Assembly (NCBI RefSeq): GCF_009938205.1 | Contig: NZ_AP019655.1 | Location: 124,001 to 188,000 of the forward strand | Length of the DNA: 64,000 nt | DNA from: Vibrio panuliri | Lineage (GTDB): Bacteria > Pseudomonadota > Gammaproteobacteria > Enterobacterales > Vibrionaceae | Reading direction: 5' to 3' | Shown here: piece by piece, positions 9,154 to 17,843 of the stretch | Numbering within the stretch: the stretch's first letter is position 1 | Layout: the number at the start of each line of letters is the position of its first letter | The notes under the pieces: model-generated | The model's database searches: none | Told to the model about the DNA's origin: nothing | The model's input: the letters and a program-made list of their open reading frames with translations, nothing else | Translations under genes and position numbers: made by a program

Positions 9154-10008
9154 ATGAGTGAGAAGATTTATTTTAATACTTCAAGTAAGTTCAGCTTCAA
9201 ACGAAGTCTAGTCAATATGTCGACTCGGCTGCATCACCGCCTTGCCCCGAGACATGCAGAGAATACAGCGCGCAAGTTGTTGTTAACCCCAGTGCGTACT
9301 AAGCCTAAAAATGCGGTGCCAGCGGGAATGGTGAAAGGGAAGGTGGAATCGAAAGAAGGGACATTGATCACCTACTCATTAGGCAGTGGCCCCGTTTGGG
9401 TGCTTACCCATGGCTGGTCTGGCACAGCCAGTCAGTACTTTCCGCTCATGGAGCATATTGCGAGTAGAGGCTACACCGCGTTAGCGTACGATCATCCCGG
9501 TCATGGTGAAAGTGGCGGTGTCTATGGGCATATTCCGGCGTTTGTTGGTGGACTAGAGGCAATTTTAGATAGTGTTGATGATGTAGCTGGATTAGTGGGG
9601 CACAGCATGGGTACCGCATCTGCCATTGAGTGCCATCATCAAAAATTAGTTGATAAACCCTTGTTGCTTATCGCGCCAGTGCTTGATTATCTCGACAACT
9701 TATTTGGCAGTGTGGCGCGTTCCGGCTACTCGATGCGTTTGTTTCATGCTGTGGTGGAAGAGGTACAAGAGTCATACCGCTATCCTATTCAGTCAATAGA
9801 CCCTTACAGCAAGTTGAACCTTCGTCGCTCCCCAACCATTATCGTTCACGACGAAGCCGATAAGTTTACCAAGTTTTCGGTTTCTCAGCGTGCAGCGCAA
9901 GAGATGGAGAATGTCAGCTTAGTCGCGACACAAGGTCAAGGACATGGTCGCGTGATGAAGTGTGAGCAGGTGTTGGCGAGTTTTGATAAGTTAATAGATA
10001 AATCATAA
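9154..10008 (+). CDS. Alpha/beta hydrolase
   Basis: 284 residues with an alpha/beta hydrolase fold: oxyanion region THGWSG (about 86-91), AYDHPGHGES, the nucleophile elbow GHSMG (Ser about 151), an Asp-containing IIVHDEADKF and a late His in QGQGHGRV. It is probably a cytosolic carboxylesterase or lipase-like enzyme; the substrate cannot be read from sequence. AAGGAGAGG precedes the ATG. It follows a TetR regulator that may control it. Confidence 0.82.
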   Translation: MSEKIYFNTSSKFSFKRSLVNMSTRLHHRLAPRHAENTARKLLLTPVRTKPKNAVPAGMVKGKVESKEGTLITYSLGSGPVWVLTHGWSGTASQYFPLMEHIASRGYTALAYDHPGHGESGGVYGHIPAFVGGLEAILDSVDDVAGLVGHSMGTASAIECHHQKLVDKPLLLIAPVLDYLDNLFGSVARSGYSMRLFHAVVEEVQESYRYPIQSIDPYSKLNLRRSPTIIVHDEADKFTKFSVSQRAAQEMENVSLVATQGQGHGRVMKCEQVLASFDKLIDKS

Positions 10009-10127
10009 CCTTAACATCTATAACCATTATGTTGATGTGGTTAACAAATTCGCAAAATAAAATATTTCCTTAGAGGGTTATGTGGGATCATTTGCAATGC
10101 CTCTTGGCCCTCATAAGGAAAATAACA

Positions 10128-11516
10128 ATGAATAGAAATGATAGTGTCCCTTTGCCCAACAACACACGGGAGTGGTTGATCAACCGCAATAGTCTCATCA
10201 TCCTCGCAGATATTGTCTTGTTTGCGGTTCTCTACTTTACCCTACCTTTTGAACCTCAAGTCGTTCTCGGACTTAGCATGCTGATTTTTGTTGCCATCTT
10301 GTGGCTAACAGAAGCGCTGCATGTCACCGTAACGGCAATATTAGTCCCAATAATGGCGGTGTTATTTGGAGTGTTTAACACCCAGACGGCACTGAACAAC
10401 TTCGCCAACTCAATTATCTTTCTCTTCCTTGGTGGCTTTGCCCTCGCCGCGGCAATGCACAGACAAGGGCTAGATAAGGTCATTGCCGATAAAGTCTTAA
10501 TCGTCGCGAAAGGAAAAATGAGCGTCGCAGTATTTATGCTGTTCGGTGTGACGGCTTTGCTCTCGATGTGGATCAGTAATACGGCGACAACGGCAATGAT
10601 GCTGCCGTTGGTCCTTGGTGTTTTGAGTAAAGTGAACGAAGAGAGTGGCCATAAAACCTACGTGTTTGTGCTGCTAGGCATTGCGTATAGCGCCAGCCTT
10701 GGTGGTATCGCTACTATTGTTGGCAGTCCACCGAATGCGATTGCCGCAGCGGAAGTCGGCTTAACCTTTACCGAATGGATGGCGTTTGGTTTGCCAACGG
10801 CGGCAATCTTACTACCTCTTTCAATTGTGGTGCTCTACAGTGTGCTTAAGCCCGATTTGCGTGGCGAGTTTGAGTTAAACCATGACCCAGTTGATTGGGA
10901 TAAAGGTAAGGTGGTGACACTAGCCATTTTTGCCACTACGGTATTTTTCTGGATTTTCAGTAAGCCTATTAATGCGATGTTAGGCGGCTATGCCAAATTC
11001 GATACTATCGTCGCGTTAGGTGCGATTGTTGCGGTGAACTTTGCGCGCGTGGTGCACTGGAAAGACATTGAGAAAACTGCTGACTGGGGCGTATTGCTGC
11101 TGTTTGGTGGTGGTATCTGTTTAAGTAATGTGCTTAAAGCGACCGGCACCAGTGTGTTCTTAGCCAATGCATTGAGTGAGATGATTGCTCACCTTGGCAT
11201 CTTCTTTATCATCGCTGTGATAGCGGTGTTTGTGGTATTCCTGACGGAATTTGCCAGTAACACCGCCAGTGCAGCGCTACTGATCCCTGTTTTTGCTACG
11301 GTAGCCGAAGCGTTTGGTATGTCACCGGTGATCCTATCAGTACTGATTGCGGTAGCAGCGTCATGTGCGTTTATGTTGCCAGTCGCGACCCCGCCTAACG
11401 CGATTGTGTTTGGTTCGGGGCACGTCAAACAGAGTGAGATGATGCGAGTAGGTTTGATTCTAAACGTTGCTTGTATCGTGGCTCTCACGTTTATCGCAAT
11501 GACGTTCTGGGCATAA
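10128..11516 (+). CDS. Na+/dicarboxylate symporter, VcINDY-like (DASS/SLC13)
   Basis: 462 residues, the length of V. cholerae VcINDY, which I recognise by close alignment from REW...NRNSL to the C-terminus. VcINDY imports succinate and other C4-dicarboxylates with Na+ across the inner membrane. Both substrate/sodium-site SNT motifs are present ([13 protein letters not shown] and [10 protein letters not shown]), each followed by a PPNAI signature ([18 protein letters not shown]). I use ATG 10128 (AAGGA nine bases upstream) over 10080, which would add 16 residues absent from VcINDY. A terminator follows at 11554. Confidence 0.93.
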   Translation: MNRNDSVPLPNNTREWLINRNSLIILADIVLFAVLYFTLPFEPQVVLGLSMLIFVAILWLTEALHVTVTAILVPIMAVLFGVFNTQTALNNFANSIIFLFLGGFALAAAMHRQGLDKVIADKVLIVAKGKMSVAVFMLFGVTALLSMWISNTATTAMMLPLVLGVLSKVNEESGHKTYVFVLLGIAYSASLGGIATIVGSPPNAIAAAEVGLTFTEWMAFGLPTAAILLPLSIVVLYSVLKPDLRGEFELNHDPVDWDKGKVVTLAIFATTVFFWIFSKPINAMLGGYAKFDTIVALGAIVAVNFARVVHWKDIEKTADWGVLLLFGGGICLSNVLKATGTSVFLANALSEMIAHLGIFFIIAVIAVFVVFLTEFASNTASAALLIPVFATVAEAFGMSPVILSVLIAVAASCAFMLPVATPPNAIVFGSGHVKQSEMMRVGLILNVACIVALTFIAMTFWA

Positions 11517-11553
11517 GCACAACAATAATAAATAATTAGCTCAACACGATTGT

Positions 11554-11590
11554 AACGCCTTGCTCTGAGAGTGAGGCGTTTTGTTTTGTT
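11554..11590 (+). terminator. Rho-independent terminator of the dicarboxylate symporter gene
   Basis: Stem AACGCCT (11554-11560) / AGGCGTT (11574-11580), extended by partial pairing in the loop, followed by TTGTTTTGTT. Confidence 0.8.
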
Positions 11591-11675
11591 GGCTATAGCA
11601 AAATCAAAGAAGAGAGGAAGTGGGTGTGTTAACTTTGCGCTTTGTTTATGTTTGCATCTACCACCAAAAGTCGCC

Positions 11676-11948
11676 ATGAGTAACGATATTCAAGCCAAAA
11701 TTGCCAGTTTTACCTCGATAGAAGAGGCGTTGGACTACTTTGACATTGGCTACACGAGTCAGTTTATCAATGAGAATCGCGTTGAGTTGGTAAAGCGCTT
11801 TAATGGATATTTGATCTTGGAGAAACCTGAGGATTGGTTTGCTGCGCGGCGAGCATTAAAAAATGCCTATTGTAAGATTCAGCGTTCTCGATTGGATAAA
11901 CATACGCGACAAGCATGTCGTGGGTGTACCACCTGTCAAAGAAGGTAG
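11676..11948 (+). CDS. NifW-like small protein with C-terminal CxGCTTC tail
   Basis: 90 residues. The first 75 resemble the NifW family (SIEEALDYFDIGY, then NRVELVKRFNGYL, then ALKNAYCKIQRSRL). NifW is known as a nitrogenase-stabilising factor, but no nif gene is present here, so the name would be misleading about function. The tail is Cys-rich, CRGCTTCQRR, which suggests metal or Fe-S binding (inference). An upstream start at 11571 lies inside the preceding terminator; ATG 11676 is more credible although its ribosome site is weak. Confidence 0.75.
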   Translation: MSNDIQAKIASFTSIEEALDYFDIGYTSQFINENRVELVKRFNGYLILEKPEDWFAARRALKNAYCKIQRSRLDKHTRQACRGCTTCQRR

Positions 11949-11991
11949 TAGCGTCAGCCCTTGACTGACACTACTAAAGTAGGCGAGAAGC

Positions 11992-12339
11992 TTACTTTTC
12001 AGCGGCAACCACTGAAATTTCTACCAACAACTCTTCACGAGCCATGCTGGCTTGTACACACGCTCGTGCAGGAGCGTGACCTGCTGGAACCCATGCATCC
12101 CACACCGCGTTCATTTCCGCGAAGTCTTGCATATCTTTAATGTATACCGTTGCTGATAGCATGTGCTCACGTGAGCTACCTGCTTGTTCAAGCAGTGCGT
12201 CAACTTTATCAAGCATAGTTTGCGTTTGCTCAGTAATGCCTTTCGTTGCGTCGGCACACACTTGACCACACAAGTAGATAGTACCGTTGTGTTTGACAAT
12301 GCGGCTCATACGTTGGTTGGTTTCTTGGCGTTCAATCAT
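11992..12339 (-). CDS. RidA family protein (enamine/imine deaminase-like)
   Basis: 115 residues covering one YjgF/YER057c/UK114 domain. Landmarks are [45 protein letters not shown] and [19 protein letters not shown], whose Arg is the family's substrate-binding residue. RidA relatives are soluble homotrimers that hydrolyse reactive enamine/imine intermediates. It lies downstream of speA-speB on the same strand but a terminator separates them, so a polyamine role is only suggested. Confidence 0.88.
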   Translation of the reverse strand: MIERQETNQRMSRIVKHNGTIYLCGQVCADATKGITEQTQTMLDKVDALLEQAGSSREHMLSATVYIKDMQDFAEMNAVWDAWVPAGHAPARACVQASMAREELLVEISVVAAEK

Positions 12340-12523
12340 GATTACTCTACTTCTTTACGGTAATAGTTGCGCGTAGGTTAGTGAATTTGAAGCCGTTGTT
12401 CGAGTGTCAGATAGTGAAGAGGTGATCTCAGCGTTGTAAATGACTCTTAATCGGTAAAAGACATTGACAGGGGCGAGACAAGATGCGCAAACAGTGTGGA
12501 TGCTTTTATCGCGGCCTTTAATT

Positions 12524-12560
12524 AAAAAAGCCCGCTGGAACATCGGTTACCAACGGGCTT
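12524..12560 (-). terminator. Rho-independent terminator of speA-speB
   Basis: Eleven-base stem (12529-12539 with 12550-12560, one mismatch) ending in a six-base T run on the minus strand, 25 bp after the speB stop. Confidence 0.92.
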
Positions 12561-12585
12561 AGTCTCGTTACTTGCAGTCGCTATA

Positions 12586-13512
12586 TTACTCAGCTGACTT
12601 TTTCGATGCCCAAACGTAGAGCAATTCTAGAGCAATGGTCGCACCAGCAAGCGCTGTCATGTCTGCATGGTCATAGGCTGGAGAAACTTCCACCACATCC
12701 ATGCCCACAATGTTCATGCCCGCGAAGCCGCGCAGAATCTTCAGCACTTTGTCTGAGTTCAAACCGCCACATACTGGAGTACCAGTACCTGGAGCAAACG
12801 CCGGATCCAGACAGTCGATATCGAACGTGACATACACGGGCTTATCGCCGACGATGGCACGTACTTTTTCGACGATCTCATCCGCAGCCATATCGTTCGC
12901 TTGCATCGCGTTGATGACGTTAAAACCGTGATCTTGCTGTTCGTACTCAGTACGAATACCAATTTGCACCGAATGCTTAGGTGAAATTAGCCCTTCATTT
13001 GGCGCATGATAGAACATGGTGCCGTGGTCATAGGCGCTGCCGTTAGCATAAGTATCGGTATGTGCATCAAAATGAATTAATGCCATTTCGCCATGGTGTT
13101 TTGCGTATGCGCGTAGAATTGGCAATGTGATGAAGTGATCACCGCCAAGTGCCATCAGCGTTTTACCATTTTTTAGAATCTCGCCAGCGGCTTTTTCTAG
13201 ACGGTAAGTGAAGTCTTCCGCATCACCACAGTCAAACACTAAATCACCCGCATCGATCACTTTCGCGCGGTCGAATACGTTGAAGTCCCAAGGGAATTTT
13301 TTGCCTTCCCAAGCTAGGTTTACCGAAGCGCGACGAATCGCGTCTGGGCCCATACGGGCACCAGGGCGACCTGAAGTTGCCATATCTAATGGCACACCGA
13401 GTACGACTACATCTGCATCGCTACCAATCGGGTTACGTAGGTATGGACGACGCATAAAACTCATTGAGTTTGAGTAGAGTGAATAATCAGTTTTATTAAA
13501 CAAATCATTCAT
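12586..13512 (-). CDS. speB: Agmatinase (agmatine ureohydrolase)
   Basis: Cleaves agmatine to putrescine and urea using two Mn2+ ions. 308 residues with all ureohydrolase metal motifs: GGDH (His126), DAHTD (Asp149, His151, Asp153) and [16 protein letters not shown] (Asp231, Asp233). It begins immediately after the speA stop with no spacer, so it is translated from the same transcript. Together the two genes convert arginine to putrescine. Confidence 0.97.
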   Translation of the reverse strand: MNDLFNKTDYSLYSNSMSFMRRPYLRNPIGSDADVVVLGVPLDMATSGRPGARMGPDAIRRASVNLAWEGKKFPWDFNVFDRAKVIDAGDLVFDCGDAEDFTYRLEKAAGEILKNGKTLMALGGDHFITLPILRAYAKHHGEMALIHFDAHTDTYANGSAYDHGTMFYHAPNEGLISPKHSVQIGIRTEYEQQDHGFNVINAMQANDMAADEIVEKVRAIVGDKPVYVTFDIDCLDPAFAPGTGTPVCGGLNSDKVLKILRGFAGMNIVGMDVVEVSPAYDHADMTALAGATIALELLYVWASKKSAE

Positions 13513-15435
13513 TTAGAAATCCTCTAAGTAGGTGTATCCACAGAGACCTTGTTCCAGTTCTTGCAGTACTTGTTGTTGTTCTTTTTGGTCAACGCGTTTG
13601 TTGACGAGCTCGCGATAATGCTCCCGAATGTCGTTCACGTCAATGTGTACGTAGCGCAACATGTCTTCAACGGAGTCACCAACGTCAATACGATCAATGA
13701 TTGCTTCACCCTGATCGTTTACAGAAACAACAGCACTGTGTGTGTCACCAAATAGGTTGTGCATATCCCCTAAAATCTCTTGATATGCCCCAACAAGGAA
13801 GAATGCCATCAAGTACGGTTTGTCGTCATTCCATGCCGGGACAGGCAAGGTCGTTTCAATACCTTGACCCTCGACATACTGCTCAATCGCACCGTCCGAG
13901 TCGCAGGTTATATCTAACATAACGGCGCGACGATCTTCGAGTTCATCCAGCCCAGAGATGGGTAATACTGGGAATACTTGATCAATACCCCATGCATCTG
14001 GCAGTGATTGAAACAGTGAGAAGTTAACAAAGAACTTATCCGCCAAACGTTCGTTTAGCTCATCCAAAATTGGACGGTGGAAACGGTTCTTGTTGCTCAT
14101 TGCTCGGCTTAACTCGAAGTAAATGCGCAGAGACATTTGTTCTGCCCACGCACGTTGCTGCAAGTTCAATACGCCAGTTGCGAACTGAGAATGCACTTCT
14201 GCAAGGTCTGCTTGTGTATCGTTATAGATCTCAATCAGAGCACGGGCATCGCTGCCATCTTGCAAGTTGTGCCAGTTACGCCACATATTTTGTAGCAGCG
14301 TTGGTGCATCATCTTCTAAAGCTTCAATTTGCTCAGGTTTATAGGTCTCAGTACCAATCACGTTGGTGATCAACACGGCATGGTGCGCTGTCAGAGAGCG
14401 ACCAGACTCTGAGATGATCACAGGCATTGGCTGACCATACGCCTGACATACGTCACCTACGGTGCTGACGATGTTGCGGGCGTACTCAATCAATCCATAG
14501 TTCATTGAGTTAGATGACTGGCTGCGAGTGCCATCATAGTCCACCGCTAAACCGCCGCCGATATCAAAGAAATCGATTTTCGCGCCCATTTCACGCAGTT
14601 CACAGTAGAAACGTGCCGATTCATTCACCCCGTTACGGATATCGCGAATATTCGCCATTTGCGAGCCAAGGTGGAAATGCACCAACTGCATCGCATCAAG
14701 TTGATCTTCACGCTTTAGGCGATCGATAACGGTTAGAACTTGAGATGCGGACAAACCAAACTTAGATTTCTCGCCGCCACTGGCTTGCCATTTACCTGCG
14801 CCTTGAGAAGCGAGACGGATACGGATACCCAAGCGTGGTTTTACGCCCAAACTTTTCGCTTCTTTTAAGACAAGATCAAGTTCAGATAGCTTTTCTAGAA
14901 CGATAAAAACTTTATGACCGAGTTTTTCGCCAATCAATGCTAGACGAATGTATTCACGGTCTTTGTAGCCATTACATACAATCACTGAACTGGCTTTTTG
15001 CGCTAAGCCCAGCACTGCAAGCAGCTCTGGTTTACTGCCAGCTTCTAAACCAAGTTGCTTGGTTTCTAAGCTTGCTTGGCTTGCGAGGATTTCATCGACC
15101 ACTTCTTTCTGCTGGTTCACTTTGATTGGGTAAACCAACAGATATTTATTCGGGTATTGGTACTCTTCAATCGCTTGGTTGAACGCATGACAAATACCAT
15201 GCACACGTTGGTGCAAGATTTGCGGGAAGCGCACAAGGACAGGCAGGTTAAGTTGCTGCTGTTCAAGCTGAGTCACAATATGACTTAATGGGATTTGGTG
15301 CGCTTTATCTTGAGTTGGAGATACGTACACTTCACCTTGGTTGTCGATACCGTAAAAACCTTGGCTCCAGTAATGAACGTTGTAATCCGCACGCACGCGG
15401 TCTAATTTGGATGTTTTTTCCACATCTATTCTCAC
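13513..15435 (-). CDS. speA: Biosynthetic arginine decarboxylase
   Basis: PLP-dependent fold III decarboxylase making agmatine from arginine. 640 residues, the SpeA length. The PLP lysine is Lys105 in [21 protein letters not shown] binds the cofactor phosphate, and ITCDSDG near 535 holds the reactive Cys of the family. First gene of the speA-speB operon. The 390 bp upstream contain half a dispersed repeat and the terminator of maoP. Confidence 0.97.
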   Translation of the reverse strand: MRIDVEKTSKLDRVRADYNVHYWSQGFYGIDNQGEVYVSPTQDKAHQIPLSHIVTQLEQQQLNLPVLVRFPQILHQRVHGICHAFNQAIEEYQYPNKYLLVYPIKVNQQKEVVDEILASQASLETKQLGLEAGSKPELLAVLGLAQKASSVIVCNGYKDREYIRLALIGEKLGHKVFIVLEKLSELDLVLKEAKSLGVKPRLGIRIRLASQGAGKWQASGGEKSKFGLSASQVLTVIDRLKREDQLDAMQLVHFHLGSQMANIRDIRNGVNESARFYCELREMGAKIDFFDIGGGLAVDYDGTRSQSSNSMNYGLIEYARNIVSTVGDVCQAYGQPMPVIISESGRSLTAHHAVLITNVIGTETYKPEQIEALEDDAPTLLQNMWRNWHNLQDGSDARALIEIYNDTQADLAEVHSQFATGVLNLQQRAWAEQMSLRIYFELSRAMSNKNRFHRPILDELNERLADKFFVNFSLFQSLPDAWGIDQVFPVLPISGLDELEDRRAVMLDITCDSDGAIEQYVEGQGIETTLPVPAWNDDKPYLMAFFLVGAYQEILGDMHNLFGDTHSAVVSVNDQGEAIIDRIDVGDSVEDMLRYVHIDVNDIREHYRELVNKRVDQKEQQQVLQELEQGLCGYTYLEDF

Positions 15436-15675
15436 GAAAATAGAGAGAAGAAAATGAATCAGTTTTGGCTGATATCACACCTGACACGGCATTGCAGATT
15501 TATCGTGTCCGCGCGCATTAACGGACAAAAAGCGAACAGAGTAAAACAAATATAAATTATCGTATCGATTAAAAATAATTGATTAAAAACTGAGCGCAAT
15601 TGGCTGAAAACTTGTACAAAGAAATCAAGCATTTCAATGCTTAGCGCAGGGTTTTATTGCTGGATATGCAAGCGG

Positions 15676-15761
15676 TATACTTCAGTGATTTTAAGCAGCA
15701 GGATTTAGCGCGTTGTCACTGGGTCGAGTGCAAGGAAAACTGCAACGTGAAATAGCTATCT
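15676..15761 (+). repeat. Half copy of the 3362-3626 element
   Basis: From TATACTTCAGTGATT through AAGGAAAACTGCAACGTG to AATAGCTATCT this matches the reverse complement of 3541-3626 over about 86 bases without gaps, roughly 80 percent identity by eye. Weaker similarity may run on to about 15786. The opposite arm is missing, so this is a solo half element. Confidence 0.75.
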
Positions 15762-15788
15762 ACGTTTCTGTCAGCAGAAAAATGAGAT

Positions 15789-15819
15789 AAAAAAAACGCC
15801 TCTAGCGATAAGAGGCGTT
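15789..15819 (-). terminator. Terminator of maoP (works on both strands)
   Basis: Perfect nine-base stem AACGCCTCT / AGAGGCGTT with a seven-base loop. Eight A residues on the left give a T tract for leftward transcription from maoP. Confidence 0.93.
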
Positions 15820-15827
15820 TTTCATGA

Positions 15828-16184
15828 TTAATCTTCTTCAACTAAACTGGTATCTTCAGAGTAATCGTCGGTAGCTTCAGGCTTGTTGCGACCGTTTAAG
15901 GTATGGAAGCGTTTACGTCCACGCGCCAGTTGAATGTACTTTAACCATACACGCTCAAGCTTGGTTTTTGCTTTGCCTGGGTTTTCTATCACTTTAACAA
16001 AGTGCTGCTCTTCAGCATTTTGTGGCGACAACTCACCAGTCTCAAGACCAAGCATAGTATCGCCGAAAGTGATCAGGATTTCTTCTTCAGTTAGAGTAAA
16101 GTCACCAGATTTGGCAAAACCACGTGGGAATTTGGTGTTGTCGTAAAAACGCTTTTTGCCATGACGAAATTCAGTGTCAGACAT
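15828..16184 (-). CDS. maoP: MaoP (YifE, DUF413) macrodomain Ori organisation protein
   Basis: 118 residues matching E. coli YifE/MaoP: KRFYDNTKFPRGFAKSGDFT (YFDNKHYPRGFSRHGDFT in E. coli), then LERVWLKYIQLARGRKRFHTL. MaoP, with the DNA site maoS near its own gene, organises the Ori macrodomain in E. coli. The frame extends upstream to 16238, but MSDTEF at 16184 fits the family. It is divergent from an HdfR-like gene exactly as in E. coli, which strengthens both calls. The C-terminus is acidic, as in E. coli. Confidence 0.92.
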   Translation of the reverse strand: MSDTEFRHGKKRFYDNTKFPRGFAKSGDFTLTEEEILITFGDTMLGLETGELSPQNAEEQHFVKVIENPGKAKTKLERVWLKYIQLARGRKRFHTLNGRNKPEATDDYSEDTSLVEED

Positions 16185-16432
16185 TTCGATTAACCTCAAA
16201 TGGTATTTATTGGACGAAAGACCACTGCTATTGAGCACTAAATGTCATTTCGCCCTAATCAGCATTGGTATATGGCGAAAATTAGGCGTAAAGTTGGAAA
16301 AAGAAAAACAAAATATTTCTATCGTCGTGATTAAATTAAATTGTTAAATCCATGTAACACTTTGCGTATTCTTGCTTTATTTTTTACAGATTTCCCTGTT
16401 AATCTTGCAGCGCTTTTTTCTGAGGTATAACA
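16185..16432. promoter_or_regulatory. Divergent maoP/hdfR promoter region with dyads
   Basis: Within 16242-16290, TTTCGCC is repeated inverted as GGCGAAA, and CGCCCTAAT is followed by an inverted ATTAGGCG. In E. coli the maoS site lies next to maoP, and LysR regulators commonly bind dyads between divergent genes, so this is the candidate for either. The identity of the site is inference. Confidence 0.45.
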
Positions 16433-17314
16433 ATGGACGTAAAAGTCTTTAGAACATTTTTAGAGTTGGCAAAAGTGCGTCACTTTGGTCGCGCTGCTGA
16501 AAATTTATATATAACCCAAGCGGCGGTAAGTGCCCGTATCAAACAACTGGAAGGTTATTTTGATACCCAGTTATTTATCCGTGATCGCAACAATATCAAA
16601 CTCACCTCGGCGGGAGAGCGATTAGTCAGTTATGCAGAAGTGATGGTGACGACACTCCAACAAGCGAAGTTAGAGTTGTCACTTGAGAGTGGTAAGAAAC
16701 TACAGTTGACCATGGGCGGTACACCGAATGTGTGGGATGCCTATCTGCAAAACTGCTTGAGTACTACTACGGAAGCATTTGATGGCTATGGTTTTATTGC
16801 CGAAGTGATGGGACGCGAAGCGTTAATACGTAGCCTACAAGAGCGCACACTCGACATGGCATTTGCATTCGACCAAATTAAAGCGGATGAGTTGCATTGC
16901 AAGAAGGTTGCGGATGTAGTGTTGATGCTTGTGTCTACTGAACCAAGAAGCGCAGAAGATGTGTTTGTCGATAAATATGTATACGTGGATTGGGGCACAA
17001 AGTTTGTCTCTGAGCACGCTGATCGTCATGCCAAAATTCCTGCACCTTATCTCAGAACATCCACGGCACGTATCGCACTGGATTTCATCTTAGAGAAAGG
17101 TGGCAGCGCATATTTACCTGCTTCTTTAGTGGAACCCTTTGTTGCTTCTGGTCAATTACACAAAGTCGAAGATGTTGAAGATTGGTGCCGTCCAATCTAT
17201 TTAAGTTATCGCAAGGCCAGCAGCGCGGTTGAGGCGATTAAGCAAGTAGAAGAGCTGGTGAAAGGTATCGACCCAGTGACCGCATACAGCATCAAGCAAG
17301 CTGCAGATGCATAA
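16433..17314 (+). CDS. hdfR: LysR family regulator, HdfR-like
   Basis: 293 residues. The N-terminal winged helix is typical: [37 protein letters not shown], very close to E. coli HdfR ([27 protein letters not shown]), followed by [15 protein letters not shown]. The C-terminal part is a periplasmic-binding-like effector domain. HdfR represses the flagellar master operon in E. coli; whether it does so here is unknown. Divergence from maoP matches enterobacterial synteny. A strong terminator follows. Confidence 0.88.
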   Translation: [293 protein letters not shown]

Positions 17315-17323
17315 ATCAACGCA

Positions 17324-17352
17324 AACCACCTCACCATGAGGTGGTTTTTTTT
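17324..17352 (+). terminator. Rho-independent terminator of hdfR
   Basis: Perfect ten-base stem AACCACCTCA / TGAGGTGGTT with a CCA loop, followed by a T run to 17352. Confidence 0.95.
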
Positions 17353-17371
17353 CGTTAAAAGGTTAGCGAAA

Positions 17372-17404
17372 TAAAAAAACGGAACACGAGAGTGTCGTGT
17401 TCCG
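17372..17404 (-). terminator. Orphan leftward terminator, possible small RNA 3' end
   Basis: Perfect ten-base stem CGGAACACGA / TCGTGTTCCG (17380-17389, 17395-17404), followed on the minus strand by seven T residues. The nearest leftward gene, pfl, has its own terminator 330 bp earlier, so this one should end some other transcript or block antisense into hdfR. Confidence 0.85.
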
Positions 17405-17730
17405 CAAAGGCTAAGGACTTAGGATTTGAAATTGAAAACGGTCTATAGTCGAAATTAGATACTATCTGCAAGCGCCTTTATCGCTTGCGCACGGCTCGTT
17501 TGAGCGGATTCCTCACACATGTTTAGCGCTTTTCATAAACATGTGACCTATCGGCCATCCCAATAAAACCAAGCATTGTGCTGAGATAACTTTCGATAGA
17601 GCGATAAGTTTAAGTGAGCAGCACTCCGTTAAAAATCCATGCGGTTAGATGAAGCTGTTCAAAAAAATCGAACGAGTTGTCGAGAGGACAAGCAGAGATT
17701 GTCGATTGGAAGCATGGTGTGGAATGAAAA

Positions 17731-17759
17731 GAAAAAAGGCCCGCGTACCACGGCAGGCC
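17731..17759 (-). terminator. Rho-independent terminator of pfl
   Basis: On the minus strand, stem GGCCTGC / GCGGGCC with an eight-base loop and a six-base T run, 85 bp after the pfl stop. Confidence 0.85.
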
Positions 17760-17843
17760 AAAACAGGTAGTGCTTTATTGATATCCCCAAGCACCTTAAG
17801 GTGGCTTGGTATAAAGCTTGTTATTTTCCGTTACTGATTAACG

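Larger units (their letters stand above)
15436..15827. other. Gene-free region upstream of speA
   Basis: It contains the AT-rich speA promoter area (about 15440-15600), a half copy of the dispersed inverted-repeat element (15676-15761) and the maoP terminator (15789-15819). I see no convincing open frame. Confidence 0.65.
17315..17843. other. 529-bp gene-free region between hdfR and pfl
   Basis: It contains the hdfR terminator, a leftward terminator at 17372-17404 that no annotated gene uses, a hairpin GCAAGCG/CGCTTGC (17468-17488), a perfect dyad CACATGTTTA/TAAACATGTG (17516-17545), the pfl terminator (17731-17759) and an imperfect hairpin at about 17789-17811. A 62-codon rightward frame (17649-17837) overlaps these hairpins and is probably not a gene. 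Confidence 0.65.

Noticed and set aside
12355-12543. Leftward 62-codon frame between ridA and speB
   Set aside because: It runs into the speB terminator stem, has a poor start and no recognisable domain.
17649-17837. Rightward 62-codon frame in the hdfR-pfl interval
   Set aside because: It covers the pfl terminator and another hairpin on the opposite strand; composition is low-complexity basic.
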